Assembly (NCBI GenBank): GCA_002104905.1
Contig: MCFE01000367.1
Coordinates: 1 to 64,000, forward strand
DNA length: 64,000 bases
Source: Basidiobolus meristosporus CBS 931.73
Taxonomy: Eukaryota; Basidiobolomycota; Basidiobolomycetes; Basidiobolales; Basidiobolaceae
Direction of reading: 5' to 3'
Positions 45,416-58,080 of this stretch are shown piece by piece. The translations under genes were made by a program, and so were the position numbers. Positions within the stretch are counted from its first letter, which is position 1; each line of letters starts with the position of its first letter. Below the pieces are notes generated by a model. The model saw only the letters and a program-made list of their open reading frames with translations. It was not told the origin of the DNA and did not search any database.

Positions 45416-45656
45416 TCTGTTGGTAACTGTGTGTTAATCAACAAGTAATGCCAAATATCTGTATGAAGGCTTATAATAGACATTCAGTCTATACTGGTAT
45501 CATTTGGCATGAACTTGAATGGATCCAACCTTATTTTCTCTGGTTTGGACTGTGCTAGTGAGCTGAGGTATGGGTTTTGTCTAGGGAGTACTAAAGATGA
45601 GTTGAGATTTGGTATAGGGTCCATGGTGACAGATTAGAATACATATACCATAGTAT

Positions 45657-45955
45657 ATCCCTAAGAAAAAAATTGAGAAAAGGCCAGAAAAATACCATCA
45701 GAGTATCAGCTGAATTCCAGGTTTCTCGAAATTGACAACTCCCAATATCCCTGTTCTGAGCTGATGTGCAGGCAAGCAAACAAGCTCACCAGGAGGAGAC
45801 TAGGCAAACCAGCATCCATATCAAGTTTGGTAATTAGCTGCCCATTATCTACATCAAATTGCATTAGAAATTTTGAATACAAACACTAGCTGAATACCAG
45901 CAGAATACCAGCTAAAAATCAGGTGAATTCCAAGTTTGAGATTTTTCATAGGGAT
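45657..45955. mobile_element. MITE-like insertion with ATCCCTAWGAAAAA ends
   Basis: 299 bp present in H2 but absent from H1. The left end atccctaagaaaaa and the inverse of the right end (atccctatgaaaaa) agree at 13 of 14 positions. The interior has repeated agctgaattccag-like motifs and no coding capacity. A target duplication could not be identified confidently. Confidence 0.65.
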
Positions 45956-46400
45956 CTTGACATTAACCTTGGCATATATGATGTATATATGAGAACTAAT
46001 ATGATTGTTGAGTATTCTATATATTGTGTATGATGCATCTTGAATAGTATTGACCCAGATCCAATCACATCAGTTGCAGATTTTATGCTTAGATATAGAC
46101 TTGTGAGCAAACCATTAATAAATCACCAAGTCATTGTTTGCAGATGCTATTTGCAACAAAATGATGGGGTACATGGCAATGAGTGGTTATTTAATCATAA
46201 TACATGGAAAATAAGATATATTAAACTAATTGCACTGCATTGGCTCAAATCACATCTCACTTTTGGCCACTTGCTGGAAAAAGGTATGACAAAGCACCCT
46301 GGATATGGAATCATTCAAAATTCAGTAGGGGGTAGAAAAGATGGCTGGCATAACTAATAAAAGAGAGATTTGCCCAATATTACTATGTATTACAGCTCAA

Positions 46401-46505
46401 ATGAAGGCAAGGAATGGAATGCTTAGCATGCAGCAGAAGCTCTACAACAAGATATTTGATCATTTCAGAGTGAGAGTAGAGCATACATTTGGATATCTAC
46501 AGTAA
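46401..46505 (+). pseudogene. PIF/Harbinger-type transposase C-terminus
   Basis: 35 codons (with stop) reading NKIFDHFRVRVEHTFGYLQ before a TAA. The Arg-Val-Glu-His-x-Phe-Gly-x-Leu pattern is the region around the third acidic residue of DDE transposases of the PIF/Harbinger group. The first two Asp motifs are not visible upstream (46260-46400), so this is a fragment. The plus-strand orientation is opposite to the accessory gene of H1, as in bipartite Harbinger elements. Confidence 0.6.
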
Positions 46506-46565
46506 TGCAGTATACAGGATGATAAATACAGAAGAAAGTCATATTCAGAAGAAAACAGCAGGTTA

Positions 46566-47596
46566 GACTTGTCCCATTGGATAGTGTAACATTGAGCCAT
46601 GAGTGCCAAATGATGCCAAAGTGCGCCAGGAGGCCAAGTAAGCCTATACTTGGACACAGAGCGTGAAACATGGTGATACATTGTCATATGCAGCAGCCCT
46701 TGTGTTTCACCCATTAAGTGTGAGAAATTCCACTTTTTGACCTTTTTTTGGAATGGATGCTGTGCACAATAAACAAGAGGGCAGATGGACTGATGACATG
46801 CATCTAGCACTCAATATTCATTGCACTCTGAGTCTAGCTTCTGTAACCCGTAACATGTCACAAAAAAGCATGGCACTATCTTGGTCTACTAGCACTATGC
46901 AATACTATATCTAAATATCAGCCATAAAGTAAAACATACACAAAGCACTTATAGTGCAAGTGGACCTATACATGGCCACTGAGTATGAGGCATAGATCTT
47001 CATCTGAATGCAAAGCAGCCTCTGTGTTACACTCATTGTGCTGGATAAAATACACTTTTTGCCCTTTTTTTGGGATCCATGTTGTGCATAATATGGAAGA
47101 GCACAGAAGGGCTGATAATATTCATCTGATATTCAATACCCAGGGCACTCTGAATCTAGCCCCTGCAGCTTGTAGAATGTCACAAAAATGCATGGCACTA
47201 TTTTGAGCTATAAGTGCTTTGAGTAGGTTTTACTTTAGGGCTAATATTTAGATATAGAATCAGACAGTGCTAGTGGACCAAAATAGTGCCATGCATTTTG
47301 TGACATTTTACATGCTGCAGGAGCTAGATTCAGAGTGCTATTGGTATTGAGTCTCTGTTAAGTGTTATCAGTCCTTCTGTGCTCTTCCACATCATGCACA
47401 ACACTGATCCCACAAAAAGGGCAAAAAATGTATTATCTCCAGCACAATAGGTGTAGCTCAAGGGCTGCTTTGCATTAAGATGAAGAGCTATGTTTCACAC
47501 TCTGTGGCCATGATCAGGTCCACTTGGCCTCCCTGGCACACTTTGACACCATTGGGCACTCATGACTCTATGTGGTACTATCTCATGCAACAAGTC
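46566..47596. mobile_element. Foldback element FB2
   Basis: 1031 bp with ends GACTTGTCCCATTGGA and the inverse ...CAACAAGTC, each followed outward by TA only. The left arm is 46566-46910. A second copy of the left-arm sequence (about 46960-47215) lies in direct order after it, and the right arm is 47270-47596. The arms contain the same atggcactatcttgg core as FB1 and FB3. More diverged than FB3. Confidence 0.8.
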
Positions 47597-47647
47597 TACT
47601 GACTACAATCACGCAAGCAGCTAAGATGATAGTCAGCAAGGAAGTAG

Positions 47648-47908
47648 TGTAGGTGTGCCAAGTAAACTGGAAATCAATGGTGAACAAGTATTTTATGTGA
47701 TTTTCACCTAATGATATATTGAGTGTAAAGTAGTATTTATACTTTTACATGCTCTTGGTATAACAAGCATGTAGAATAGGTTAAGGAAGGTCCCAAGAGC
47801 ATTTGTGCATAGTTTGGGGCTGTTTGGACAACTTTGAGAATTTTCATGTTCTGGGTACTTGGTATTGTGGTGAAAATATTATAGGTGGAATTACAAACTT
47901 CCACAACA
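47648..47908 (-). repeat. Copia-A3 3' LTR, degraded
   Basis: Clear homology from about 47669 to 47908. The left boundary is uncertain and a block equivalent to the U3 start is shortened. Confidence 0.72.
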
Positions 47909-48402
47909 CTCCCACTCAGCAAAATGTTCATACTGACTAGTTCTAATTTTGACCTAAGATATTCAAACTTGCCTTTAGCTAATGGCTTGACAAATGTGTC
48001 TGCAATCATTTCATATGAAGGACAGTCAACTAAGTTAAGCTTTTCTCTATTGCTTCATGTATGAAATGATGTCCAGTTTCTATGTGCTTGGCTCTAGCAT
48101 GTAAAGTTGGATTTCTACCTAGTTGTATACATCCTTGATTATTTTGAAATAAGGTAATAGTCATTTTTGACATAGGCCTAAATCTGTAAAAAGCTTTCTT
48201 AACCATATTACTTCTTTGTAGCTTCACAGGCTCCCATATAATCTGTGTCTGTGGTAGAAAGTGCTACAGATGGTTGCTTTCTTTAATCATGAAAATACTC
48301 CTTTCAGAAATGAAAGGTGTATGCTGTGATGGATCTTCTGTCTTCCAGATTTTGCCCCCAATCAGCATCAGATTATCTCACTAGATCCTGTTCTGAATCC
48401 TT
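47909..48402 (-). pseudogene. Copia-A3 RNase H
   Basis: Minus-strand segments match Copia-A1 RNase H: NNQGCIQLGRNPTLHARAKHIETGHHF (in two pieces with frame changes) and IADTFVKPLAKGKFEYLRSK at the end. The Copia-B solo LTR cuts it at 48403. Confidence 0.82.
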
Positions 48403-48407
48403 ATAAG

Positions 48408-48776
48408 TGTTGAAATATTGGACTATTTGGTATCATTCAGCAGCTAAAAATTTACCGCACAATTCTAGACTAGTCTTTGTCACTGTAGGACTCATTTACT
48501 GCCTTAACTTTGCCACTTTCTCCTGATATATGATCTTATGATTATTCCCATATAGTCAGGATCAAATTAGCACTATTGCCAAACATTATGAACTAACCCT
48601 GAAACTGTTACAGAATGTTCCTGAATATTGAGACACCCTCCCTACTTAGTGTTACAGCTGTATTACTTCTACAAAGGTATAAATACTGAGCGTCTTTATG
48701 AATAAACCACAGTTCAACTATTATCACTATTTCTTTATAAGTTCCCTATATCCAAATCACTTCTTAAATTGCAACA
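48408..48776 (+). repeat. Solo Copia-B LTR inside Copia-A3
   Basis: 369 bp, TGTTGAAATATTGG...ATTGCAACA, with perfect ATAAG duplications (48403-48407 and 48777-48781). Shows that Copia-B was active after Copia-A3 inserted. Confidence 0.95.
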
Positions 48777-48781
48777 ATAAG

Positions 48782-51700
48782 TGTATCTTAGGCAAGTATC
48801 AGCAGTTCCTTTTAGGTATTAAAAATCCGCTTAACTGCTGCAATATGATCAGATCCATAGTTCTGATTATGTTGGCTGACAACTCCCACAGAATATGAGA
48901 TATCTGGACTTGTTCCCAAGCATGTTATACAACATGCTGCCAACCATAGAGTGATAAGGAATGTCAGGGCTTTCAGAGGGCACCAAGCTCTCTTGATTTG
49001 GTTGAGTTTTGATCAAGTTAAGGTTTGTCTCCATTGGGGTAGCTGCAGGTCTACAGTCTTCCATTTGTTACTTCTTTAGTATATCTTGTGTATACTAGGA
49101 TGGGCTTAGAGTGTTTGACTGGATACTTCTATCAATGGAGAACTTAATCCCTGAGTAGCAATTAATTAATCCCTTAGTAGCAACTGAGTTCTCCCAGATT
49201 GGACATCTTGAACTCCTTAAACAGGCTGGATTTAGTCTCTTCCAATGTTGCTAGGTTACTGGTGGCTTTAATAAGATCATCCGCATATAGCGCTAATAGC
49301 ACCGGATTTGCTCTATCTGGCTTATAGTATACACTATAGTCAGCATTACTCCTTTTGAACTCAAAGATTCCAAATAAGCATCTATCTTGCAATTCCAAGC
49401 TCATGGTGATTATTTAAGACCTTGTAGAGACTTTTTAAGCTAGCAGACCAAATGGGGGTTATCTTGGTCAACAAACACATCTGGCTGGTCATGCAAGCAT
49501 CCTCATCAAGTTCTTTATTCAAAAATGCAGTTTTACATCCATTTGTTAAATAAAAATCTTATATTAGACTGCAATAACTAATATTAATCTGATAGGATTA
49601 AACTTGGCAACCAGTGCAAAGGTCTCAGTATAGTCAAGTCCTTTTGTTAGAGAATGTTCTTTGGCCATAAGTCTTGCTTTGCATCTTTCAATTGTACCAT
49701 CAGCCTTGTATTTTGTCTTGAAGACCCATCTGCATCCAATTGATTTTTGGTTGATTGGTAATTTGACTAAGTCCCAAGTTTGATTTCCATCAGGGCCTGA
49801 TATTCCTTAGTCATTGCCAATCTCCAAAACTTTGTCTGAGGGCTATATAGTGCCTCTTTTACAGTCTGGGGCTTGTCAAAATGGACTGAATAGGAATAGG
49901 CTCAGTTTGTACCCTCATTGATTTAGTGATTTGGGCTATTTCTTGTCCAGTTGGATCTCATGGCATTTGATACTGGAGTGATCACTACTGGGATATTCCT
50001 GGGCACTAATCCCAGCTAAACCATACTTGCAGAGTCCTCTAGAGTGAAAAGTTCTCATTTTTTTGCTCTGATTCAATCATAACTATTGGTAGACTTGAGA
50101 TCAAATATTTGTCATCATCTGATGTCATTTTTAGTAAGAATTTCAACTTTCTTCATACAACCCATCCCTGGACTTAATCAGCTTCTTTGCTTTGGTATTG
50201 CAGAGTCAGTATGCCTTACTCTCATTGCAGTAGCTCAAAAATATGTGTTTTACACATTTTGCCTCAAATTTTGACTGATTTCCAGGCAGTTTCTTTGCAT
50301 ATGCTGTACACCCAAATAATCTTAGATGTTCTGCACTTGGTCTGTACCAATGCCATGCTTCAAATGCAGTAGAATCAAAGAGTATTCCATTAGATCTCCT
50401 ATTTCAGGGGTCTACAGGAGTAGCCACTAATTCCGCCTAAAAATCATAGGATAATTTTTGATCATATATAATAGATGTTGCAATATGAGTTATTGATCTG
50501 TTAGCATGTTCTGCTACACCATTTTGCTGTGGGGAGTATGGTACAGTAGTGTCTTGCTTTATCCCATGAACTTTGCAGCAGCAAATGTAGAGTTTAGAGG
50601 TATATTCTCCACCATTGTCAGGGCATATTTTCTTGATTTGTTCACCAGTTTCACTCTCCACCATGGCTTTGAACTCTCTGAGCTTAGACAGAGCTTCTCC
50701 CTTTCTCTCCATGAAGTAAACCCATGTGTATCTTGTATAATCATAAATAAAAGTGACCAAATATTTCATCCTGCCATAGGACAAACTTACATAGGTCCGC
50801 ACAGATCTAAGTGAATTACATCTCATCTTTTCTTAGTTTTGAGCAATCCAGAGCTCTTGAACAGTTGTCTGGCTTGATTCCCATATATGTAGGCTTCACA
50901 GTACTTCAAATTAGCTTTGGGATCAATTTTCACTATGGAAACTAGCTGATATTTGATTATTTTGTGCATATTATCATAGTTAATTTGCCTAATTCTCCTG
51001 TCCCAAAGCATTGATGTTTCTTCATTTAAGTTACTTATATTGGCTTCCAGATATGATGGAATATAAGTCAACTTGTATAGATCTTGATCTTTGATAACCA
51101 GAGTAAAATGGGCACTATTTTGATTGGTGATCCTGCATCCAGAATTGTCAAAGCTGAAACTGAGTTCTTCTGCTACTGCCTTGCTTACAGATAGTAGGTT
51201 CTTGACTATTTCTGGTACACAGAGTACTTCTTTAAAGATCAGTGTATGGCTTCCTTCACTGCTGCTAAGGTTCACCTGGATAGTTCCTTCTCCCATTGCA
51301 TCATGTGTTCTAGTGTCATCTATGAAAACCTTCTTGAATGGAATTTCCAGATATTGGGTAAAAAGTTCATTTTGGTGTGTCAAGTTTTAAATGCTCCAGA
51401 GTCAAAATACCATGTCTGAGAATTCTTGTTTGTGGTCATATTTAGCGCAGATATGAATAGTCTATCTTCAGTTGTTGCAGCATTTCCATATTCAGGCTTC
51501 TTTTGTTGATTATCTCTCTTTACAAGACACCACTCTGATGTATGTCCTTTCCTTTTGCAGTAGTTGCAAACAGGTTGCTGTTGCCTTTGTAGGGTCTTGG
51601 GTACCTTCATTGTTGCTTATCATTGCTTATTAAAGTATTTTCTTCTTCCTTCTAATTGGCACTGGATTTTCTTAACTCATCATCCAGGAGCCTTCCATGA

Positions 51701-52268
51701 ATGTAATTTAAGGTCAAATATTTTGTTCTGGACTCTAGGGCCAGTACAAGGCCCTGAAGCTTGTCTGTCAGGGTATTCAGAATAGTAACTATCATATCCT
51801 CATCAGTAGTTGGTATGTCCACAGACTCCATTTCATCTACCAGCAGGGTAATTCTGTTGATTAGATTTTTTGTTTCTTCTCCTGGCTACATCTTTGTAGT
51901 AAGGAATTTTTGTCTCAGATATATTTTCTTAGCTGCTGAACATGACTGGTAGGTATCTTCCAAAGCCTTCAAGGCATTCTTTGCTGTTTTTGCCCTTGAG
52001 CATTGAGTTAGCAACTTGTCTTTAACATTACAGCAAATGCAGTTAAAGGCACTTAGTTCATTTGTCTGGTACTTTAAGGATTCCTCTTCCACATTTCTAG
52101 GAGGGCATTCTTCCCCATGACAATATTCCAAAGGCATCTTTCTTGTGGCAGCATCATCATCTTCACCTTCCGCACTTGGTAGTTGAGTCTATCCAGCTTT
52201 TCAGCACAGGGAAGAATTTCAGTAATAGCAGTAGTAGACATTGCAGAGAGTGACATCTTGGGGCTCAT
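48782..52268 (-). pseudogene. Copia-A3 Gag-Pol, broken
   Basis: Minus-strand order: Gag (52268-51380) with UBN2-like core and zinc knuckle CNYCKRKGHTSEWC (about 51530-51570); protease YFDSGA (about 51385-51410); integrase zinc region (51060-50860); integrase core at 50826-50437 with CPDNGGEYTSK and NGVAEHANRS, in which the Asp and Glu of the second and third motifs are kept; linker (50330-49900); RT with LLALYADDLIKATSN at 49174-49404; then the RT tail to 48867. Many frameshifts. The catalytic box YADD departs from YVDD. Confidence 0.85.
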
Positions 52269-52272
52269 AACC

Positions 52273-52620
52273 TGTTGTAAGAGTGTTGGAGATATTGGAA
52301 GTGGTTTGGGAGAACTAGTAGATTTAGTGGTCATCACTTGATGATTTATTGATTGTAAATGTAATATTGATACTTTAGCATGGTCTTGACATAACAAACA
52401 TAGAAATCAGGTTAAGGAAGGTCCCAAGAACATGTTTGCAAAGTTTGGGGCTGTTTGGACAACTTTGAGAATTTTCATGTTCTGGGTACCTAGTATTTTG
52501 GTGAAAATGCGCTGTAAATCCCAACAAGGAATTTGGTCAGTATTCTCTAGGATTTGAAGGTAATGATCTAAGTGACTAAGCTAGGTGAAGATTTTGGTGG
52601 AATTACAATCTTTTACAACA
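52273..52620 (-). repeat. Copia-A3 5' LTR
   Basis: 348 bp, TGTTGTAAGAG at the left and TTTACAACA at the right in plus coordinates. Adjoins LTR-D sequence at 52621. Confidence 0.92.
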
Positions 52621-52785
52621 TTTTGAGCCTAATATCAAGTATATTAGTGAAAGCTATACCTTCTATCAGTATATCAAACGCCCAATAAACTATTTCAGTG
52701 TTAGCATACTGAAAGCTGTTGTATATTGTTGATTAGCCTCTACATTGTAGAACAAGACCCAAACTAATCATAATACAATACAACA
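52621..52785. repeat. LTR-D fragment
   Basis: Matches 53766-53933 (ttttgagcctaat... to ...cataatacaa). It is only the right half of the LTR and directly abuts Copia-A3; the left half is not on the other side of A3. Confidence 0.7.
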
Positions 52786-53559
52786 GATCCTGATGGCTCA
52801 TCTGGATTGGATCCACCTGTAGGACCAAGTTATTGCTCTTAAGGTATTAAAGGAATGTTTGCCGTAACCCAGTCAGTATCTTGCAGGGTGAGACTTGTGG
52901 CAAAGGAAGGCTTTTCACTAATACAATATCTCAAAACCAATATTGCACTGATTTCTTTAGTTTGCATTTGCTATTGCAACACACAAATGAATGATAAGGA
53001 TATTCCTACTTTGAAGGATAAAAGCTCAAGACCCTGAAAAGCAATCCACCCATGAATAATATGTCATGCAGAACACACTGTAGCTAACGCATGTTTTAAA
53101 TTTAGCTCATTTGAAGCAGTACATATGGAGTTATGATCCAGAGAGTTCAATTACCATTTAAAATAGGCCTCTATTGCAAGGATTACTATGGTGACTTTGA
53201 TTTCATATAGCTTTTGGACCAGCCATTCAAATCATTTGAAATAATCATAGGTGTTTGTCAATCTCCAATTTGCACCACTGCAAAATTTTAGCTTTGTATC
53301 ACATTTATTGCTTGCCCAATTGCCCAAAAACTTTGAACATTCAGAATTTCCATATATATGACTTCCCAAGCTGAAAAATAAAATGAGATCCTCTCTTTCC
53401 AAAATCTCCACACTACAATTACAAGCTTAAAGGTTATAGGACTTCCCCAGCATCACCTGCACTGTTAAATATTTTGACTTTGATTAGCACAACATCAGCC
53501 AGTGACTGTAAAGCCCACATGAACCTGATCGAAGTTCTACAAGAAAACTATTACTTTTC
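52786..53559. other. Region between LTR-D copies, no gene recognised
   Basis: The first 45 bases resemble the R repeat start in reverse (gatggctcatctggattggat). The rest is AT-rich with no domain or repeat that I recognise. Confidence 0.4.
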
Positions 53560-53933
53560 TGTTGGAAAAGTCTCACTGAGAAGCCCATTACTCTTAAGAC
53601 ACCCCTTTAGGTTAAAGGGGAGTTCAGACTTCCCATATGAGGAAATATATTCCCACAAGGGAAAGTGACTTTCAAATAAGAAAAAGTTACTATAAAAATA
53701 AATAAGCCCAATAGCTGACAGAAGGTCAGAACACTGCAGCACAAGTGTGAAATACTGCATACAGTATATTTTGAGCCTAATACTGAGGATATTGGTGAAA
53801 GATATATCTTCAATCAATATATCAAGCTTCCAATAAACTATTGTGGTATTAGCGTACTTGAAGCTGTTGTATATTGTTTGTTGGCCTCTGCATTATAGAA
53901 CAAGCCTCAAGCTAATCATAATACAACACAGCA
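53560..53933. repeat. Solo LTR-D (probable)
   Basis: About 374 bp with TGTTGGAAAAGTC...ACACAGCA ends, a tataaaaata TATA-like run near 53690 and an aataaac signal near 53833. The flanks do not show a duplication, so the right boundary is uncertain by about 5 bp. Family of unknown type. Confidence 0.6.
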
Positions 53934-55034
53934 GACACAGAGGCAGAAGTCTAGCCCAATTGGTGTCTGGGCCTAGCTGGTGTGCAGATAGGTTGTGACT
54001 AAACTTGTAAAGAAGCTCAATGGGATTCTTTATTGCATTGGCTCCTGAAGTATAAAGATGGAAGAGTCCTGAGACAACCACCAGAGCAGGTCTAGTAGGA
54101 AGTGTAGATCTGGATGATCCAAAGGCAGGATTTCTTAGTGGCTGATGCAGAGCAAGACTTGGCGGACTCTCAGTGCTGTCAAATACTTTTTCAACATTCT
54201 CCATGGCTTCTTTGATTATTCCAATTTCAGCTTGGTTACTACATGTAACTTCAAGGAGTTCATCTGTACAACAATTGTTGGATCATCTCTTAGCAAGCTT
54301 TGAGTGCGTCAGTACCAAGGTGTTTCTTTCATACATGAAGTTTTCAAGCTACTTGCTAAGTTATTCCTTATTTCTTTGAGCTTCTTGCAACATGGGAAGA
54401 TTTAGATTACTTGCCGATGAGTGCATCTTGTAAAGCAGTTGAATATATTGGAACTCAATGCAAAAGATATTGTATACAAGAGGAAAGCTTAATAAAACTC
54501 CTGAATGGACTAACTGAACCAAAGGACAGTTAAGTGCAGAATTTTGGAATTGTCAGAGTGTGGCAGAAATATTGGCAGAGAGATTCTGATCTAATATGAG
54601 TGTTAAATTTAGATGGGCTTGGCTATAAAGGCAACAGAGTTGGTTTGCTAGACAGGCTGGGCTTGGTGCTATGGGAGTGCTAGATATACTAAGCTTAGAT
54701 AGAAACTAGAACAAAATTGCAGAATTCTTAATTTTGCTGAGACACACACTAAGCTTAAAGTCTCAGTAAACCTTTTTATACTTTTCTGATCATGATGAGT
54801 TAGTATGCCCCAAGAGACTGGATTCATGGAAACCAGCTAGGGTATGGTTAGGTAAATAAGATAAATGAAATTGCATCATCATTCAACTTATGTCTTGGCA
54901 ACTGTTAAGTGGTTGGATAGATCTCATATGACTAGTCACTTGGAAAGGCTTAGCAGATCAATTGTCTGGGATTAGTTATTTCTTGGTCAGGGAAAAGCAG
55001 TTGGAGCACTACATTTTCCAATGTAGTAAAATTG
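53934..55034. other. Unassigned region
   Basis: A minus-strand open stretch at 54380-53893 (about 160 codons with a few stops) reads EVTCSNQAEIGIIKEAMENVEKV and ...SLALHQPLRNPAFGSSRS. It resembles a Gag-like or low-complexity protein but no family is recognised. The remainder to 55034 shows nothing I can identify. Confidence 0.3.
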
Positions 55035-55922
55035 GCCAAGTCTTAAATGTTGAAGAGCAACAGTTGCCACTGCTCTGTACCTTAAAAATAGGAGTTATAG
55101 CAGAGTACTTTGCAAATGTACTCCATTTGCGGCATGATATGGCTACAGACCAAGTGCAGAACATTTAAGAACATTTGGGTGTACAACTGATCAAATCCAG
55201 AGATCTGTTGTTTCATGATAATTCAAAAATTTCAAAAAAAGGTTTTCAGAAGATGACAAAAATCTGATTTTAAGTTCACCAACAGTCACAATTGAGTCAG
55301 TGCAAAGCAATAAAGACTTTTCACTTCAGAGGACACCACAATCATGATTCAGCCTGAACCAGTTCCCAGGTATATTCCAGTAACACAAATCAGCAGATCC
55401 AACCAGATCAGAAATAGACCAAATTGTTATTTCAATGAGAGTACAAGCTTTGCCTATGCCTATTCAGTCCATATTGATGAGCATCAGACAGTAATAATGG
55501 CCCTAAATAGCCCTCAGACAAAGTTTTGGAGACTTGCAATGTTTGAGCAGTATTACACTCTGATAGAAAATCAAATGTGGGACTTAGTCAAATCTCTAAT
55601 CAAACAAAAATGAATTGGGTGCTGATAAGTCTTCAAGTCAAAATACAAGTCCAATTGTGCTATTGATAGATACAACAAAAGACCAATGACAACAGGACAC
55701 TCTTAAGCAAAAGGACTTGACCATAATGAGGCCTTTGCATCAGTAGCCAAGTTTAATTTCATTGGATTAATATTGGCTATTGCAGTTGAATAAATGTTCT
55801 TTATACATCATATAGATGCAAAAAATGCATTTTTGAATGAGGAACCTGATGAGGATTTGTACATGGACCAGCCTGATGGGTGTACTCACCAGAATAGCCC
55901 CCACTTGTTCTGCAAGCTTGAA
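55035..55922 (+). pseudogene. Copia-A5 integrase-RT fragment
   Basis: Plus strand, from the integrase C-terminal side (VATALYLKNRSYSRV-like, about 55060) through the linker (55344-55613, with SVHIDEHQTVIMALNSPQTKFW in two overlapping pieces) to RT (AFLNEEPDEDLYMDQPDG, about 55825-55880). Stops at about 55611 and later. Both ends are truncated and no LTR is attached. It abuts CACTA-2 at 55923. Confidence 0.8.
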
Positions 55923-57934
55923 GATCTCCACACAGTCTGAAGTAGGCATCATATAGTTAGAATTGCTTTGGGTATTCCATATACAGTTTGAATCAATATA
56001 TACAATGGCCTCCTGCCTACTAACCTCTGCAAATGCACACATCTATTGCAATTGACATACTTCTATCACCTCTGCCTACAGCTTTTTAGTGTGATACTTG
56101 CAAGGTTGCCAAATACCTTGTATTGCTGGTAGCATATACATCTTACAAACACATGCTTGATTGTTGCCACTCCTGCCATGAATACCTCCTGAATATCCAC
56201 AAACAACCCACTCTGCAATGTTATGCCAATTGGTTTAAATTCCTCTGATATCCTAAAGGGCTTATTTAACCAGAAATGTCCCAAGTACAACTTGTTCATC
56301 AGCTTAGAGAAGTGTTGAAGAGCAAATGCATTGCTCCCAGTGTAAAGCTTTTGTTCCAACAGATACCCTCTATTTTAAGTATCTCTGGTTTCCAATTAAA
56401 TTCATATTTGGGACAATGACTGGTAGATTGCCAACTTTGCTGCAATTGCACAACAACTCCTCTATGTTCTCTCTGCAGGAATATGATGTTCTTAGCATTG
56501 GTGCTTGGATAATAGCAATGTGTGTAAGTTATGGAGTATATTACTAGGATCTCACACATTGAACCACAATACTGTCCATTGTGCCAAGAAAAGCTGGCTA
56601 TCTTGCTGATGGCTGGGTTACCTCCAATGCAGATAGCAAAATGCACTTTGATATGGTAACCATTTATTGCTATCCTGCTAGAAAGAATACATAATTCATC
56701 CAGCAATGGATGCAGGTAGCTAATCAGGTTGGACAGTGATTTAGGCTCAGATACCAGTTAGACTGCTGTCAAACTTTGGCTTTGCTACTGTAAGATAGGT
56801 GCAGATTCAGGCTGATGAGAATCAGCAGCCAGCAGTATGTGCCTGTAGAGTAATTTTTTAATACAAATCCATCAAGAGCCAAGGCAAAGGCATGGGCATA
56901 TGTACCTTCAAAGTAGCCCTTACTTTTTAGCTGTTTGTAATGTTTACCATCAAATATAATAGATATGTTTATGCTTGACTCATACTGAGTGCAGTACTTT
57001 ATAGCTTTGCAATATTTGTTGGACTGCATAAGCTTCTTTAGATGGGATTTTACTGGAATATATCTGGAGTGTGAACAATGTTTTCCCACAATGGTGGTGG
57101 ATTCCTGACAAGTTGGACACCTTTCAATGGTGGCACTTTCTGATGTGAATACCATGCAACTGTTGAGATATTTTAGTATCAGAACAGTTTCTGGGTCATA
57201 TGTTGCAAGCCACACAATGGTTGTCCATTTAAATCATGTACATGGCAAGTTGAATCCTGGATGATATTGGCAAGAAGTTGTGGTAAATCCACAAAGCTCC
57301 CCTTACTGGTATTAGTGAACATGTGCCACTTCTCTAGCCACAACATCACATCATCCACCAGTAGATAGATTACTGGGCTCACTTGACTCCATAAAGTATC
57401 CATTGTATTTTGTTTCACATGTGTAGTCTCATTTCATATTGACATTTTGCTAGGCACATGCTGGTTACTGTTATTAGGGGAGATAGGCTCAAAATCCATC
57501 AGTGAGCCTGCTTCTGCAGAGCTATCACTCTGCATGCCATATTCAGAAGGCTGGGCTGAGCCTAAAGGTGTCACAAACTCACCTGACTCAGCTTGCGCAA
57601 GGCAAGAAGTACACTTAGGTGCTGTAATAAAAGTATCAGCTGACTGGGAAGATATTGTTGGTAGAGTAGTGACCAATAAATTGTCAAATATGACTTGTGA
57701 GGCAAATCACTGGCCATGATCCTTGTAATGCTTCCTATGCTGTCTGCATGCTTCATGGCTGAGAGGCATATTACAATAGCCACGCAGTCTTTTTCTCTTC
57801 TCATTCAGCATTAAATCAAAGTAATGTTGTCCATGCAGCAAACAGTTTGACACTTGACAATGTAATGCTATTGTACCATTTTTTTGTCTATACTCATGTG
57901 AGCTCAAGACAATCTTGTAATTGAGACATTGCAC
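55923..57934 (-). pseudogene. CACTA-2 Tnp2-type transposase, broken
   Basis: Minus strand. The N-terminus (57934-57707) carries a Cys/His-rich segment, LHCQVSNCLLHGQHY...HEACRQHRKHYKDH, possibly a zinc finger. It is followed by an acidic linker (57676-57434) and the conserved region 57418-56769 with LLVDDVMLWLEKW, RCPTCQESTTIVGKHC, FDGKHYKQLKSKGYFEG and AFALALDGFVL. 56706-56299 continues with MLDELCILSS, NPAISKIASFSWHNGQY and the downstream segment. An internal deletion near 56215 removes most of the C-terminal domain (kept in CACTA-3); the last part is 56200-55923. Tnp2 normally cuts CACTA termini. At least four frame breaks, so inactive. Confidence 0.85.
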
Positions 57935-58080
57935 CTACATGAATGTAAGATTCAATGATGACCTGCCATAGTTAGAATTATAAAAAAAGTTGTGGCACCA
58001 CATACATGCATATATGTAGCATCATTTCTCCTTTGGTTGGACTCACTTCCATATATATGATGCCAAAAAATTAAGCAAAG
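57935..58080. promoter_or_regulatory. Short spacer between divergent Tnp2 (-) and U (+)
   Basis: 146 bp, AT-rich, with atatatgat-like runs. It separates the start of the CACTA-2 transposase from the U open frame on the opposite strand, so it could hold a shared promoter. This is inferred from layout only. Confidence 0.3.

Larger units (their letters stand above)
45440..46565. mobile_element. Harbinger-like element H2, decayed copy
   Basis: 45440-45656 and 45960-46260 match H1 at about 32660-32880 and 32880-33180, with H1 CpGs replaced by TpG or CpA (for example tccggaccg in H1, tttggactg here). Beyond the H1 homology it keeps the C-terminal end of a transposase on the plus strand. A 299-bp MITE-like sequence interrupts it, and foldback FB2 adjoins its right end. 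Confidence 0.65.
47648..52620 (-). mobile_element. Copia-A3, nearly full-span minus-strand element
   Basis: 5' LTR 52273-52620, primer site complement ggggctcataacc just left of it (52260-52272), Gag to RNase H in broken frames down to 47909, and a worn 3' LTR (about 47648-47908). The coding region is interrupted by a solo Copia-B LTR (48408-48776). No matching target duplication is visible at the ends. Confidence 0.88.
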
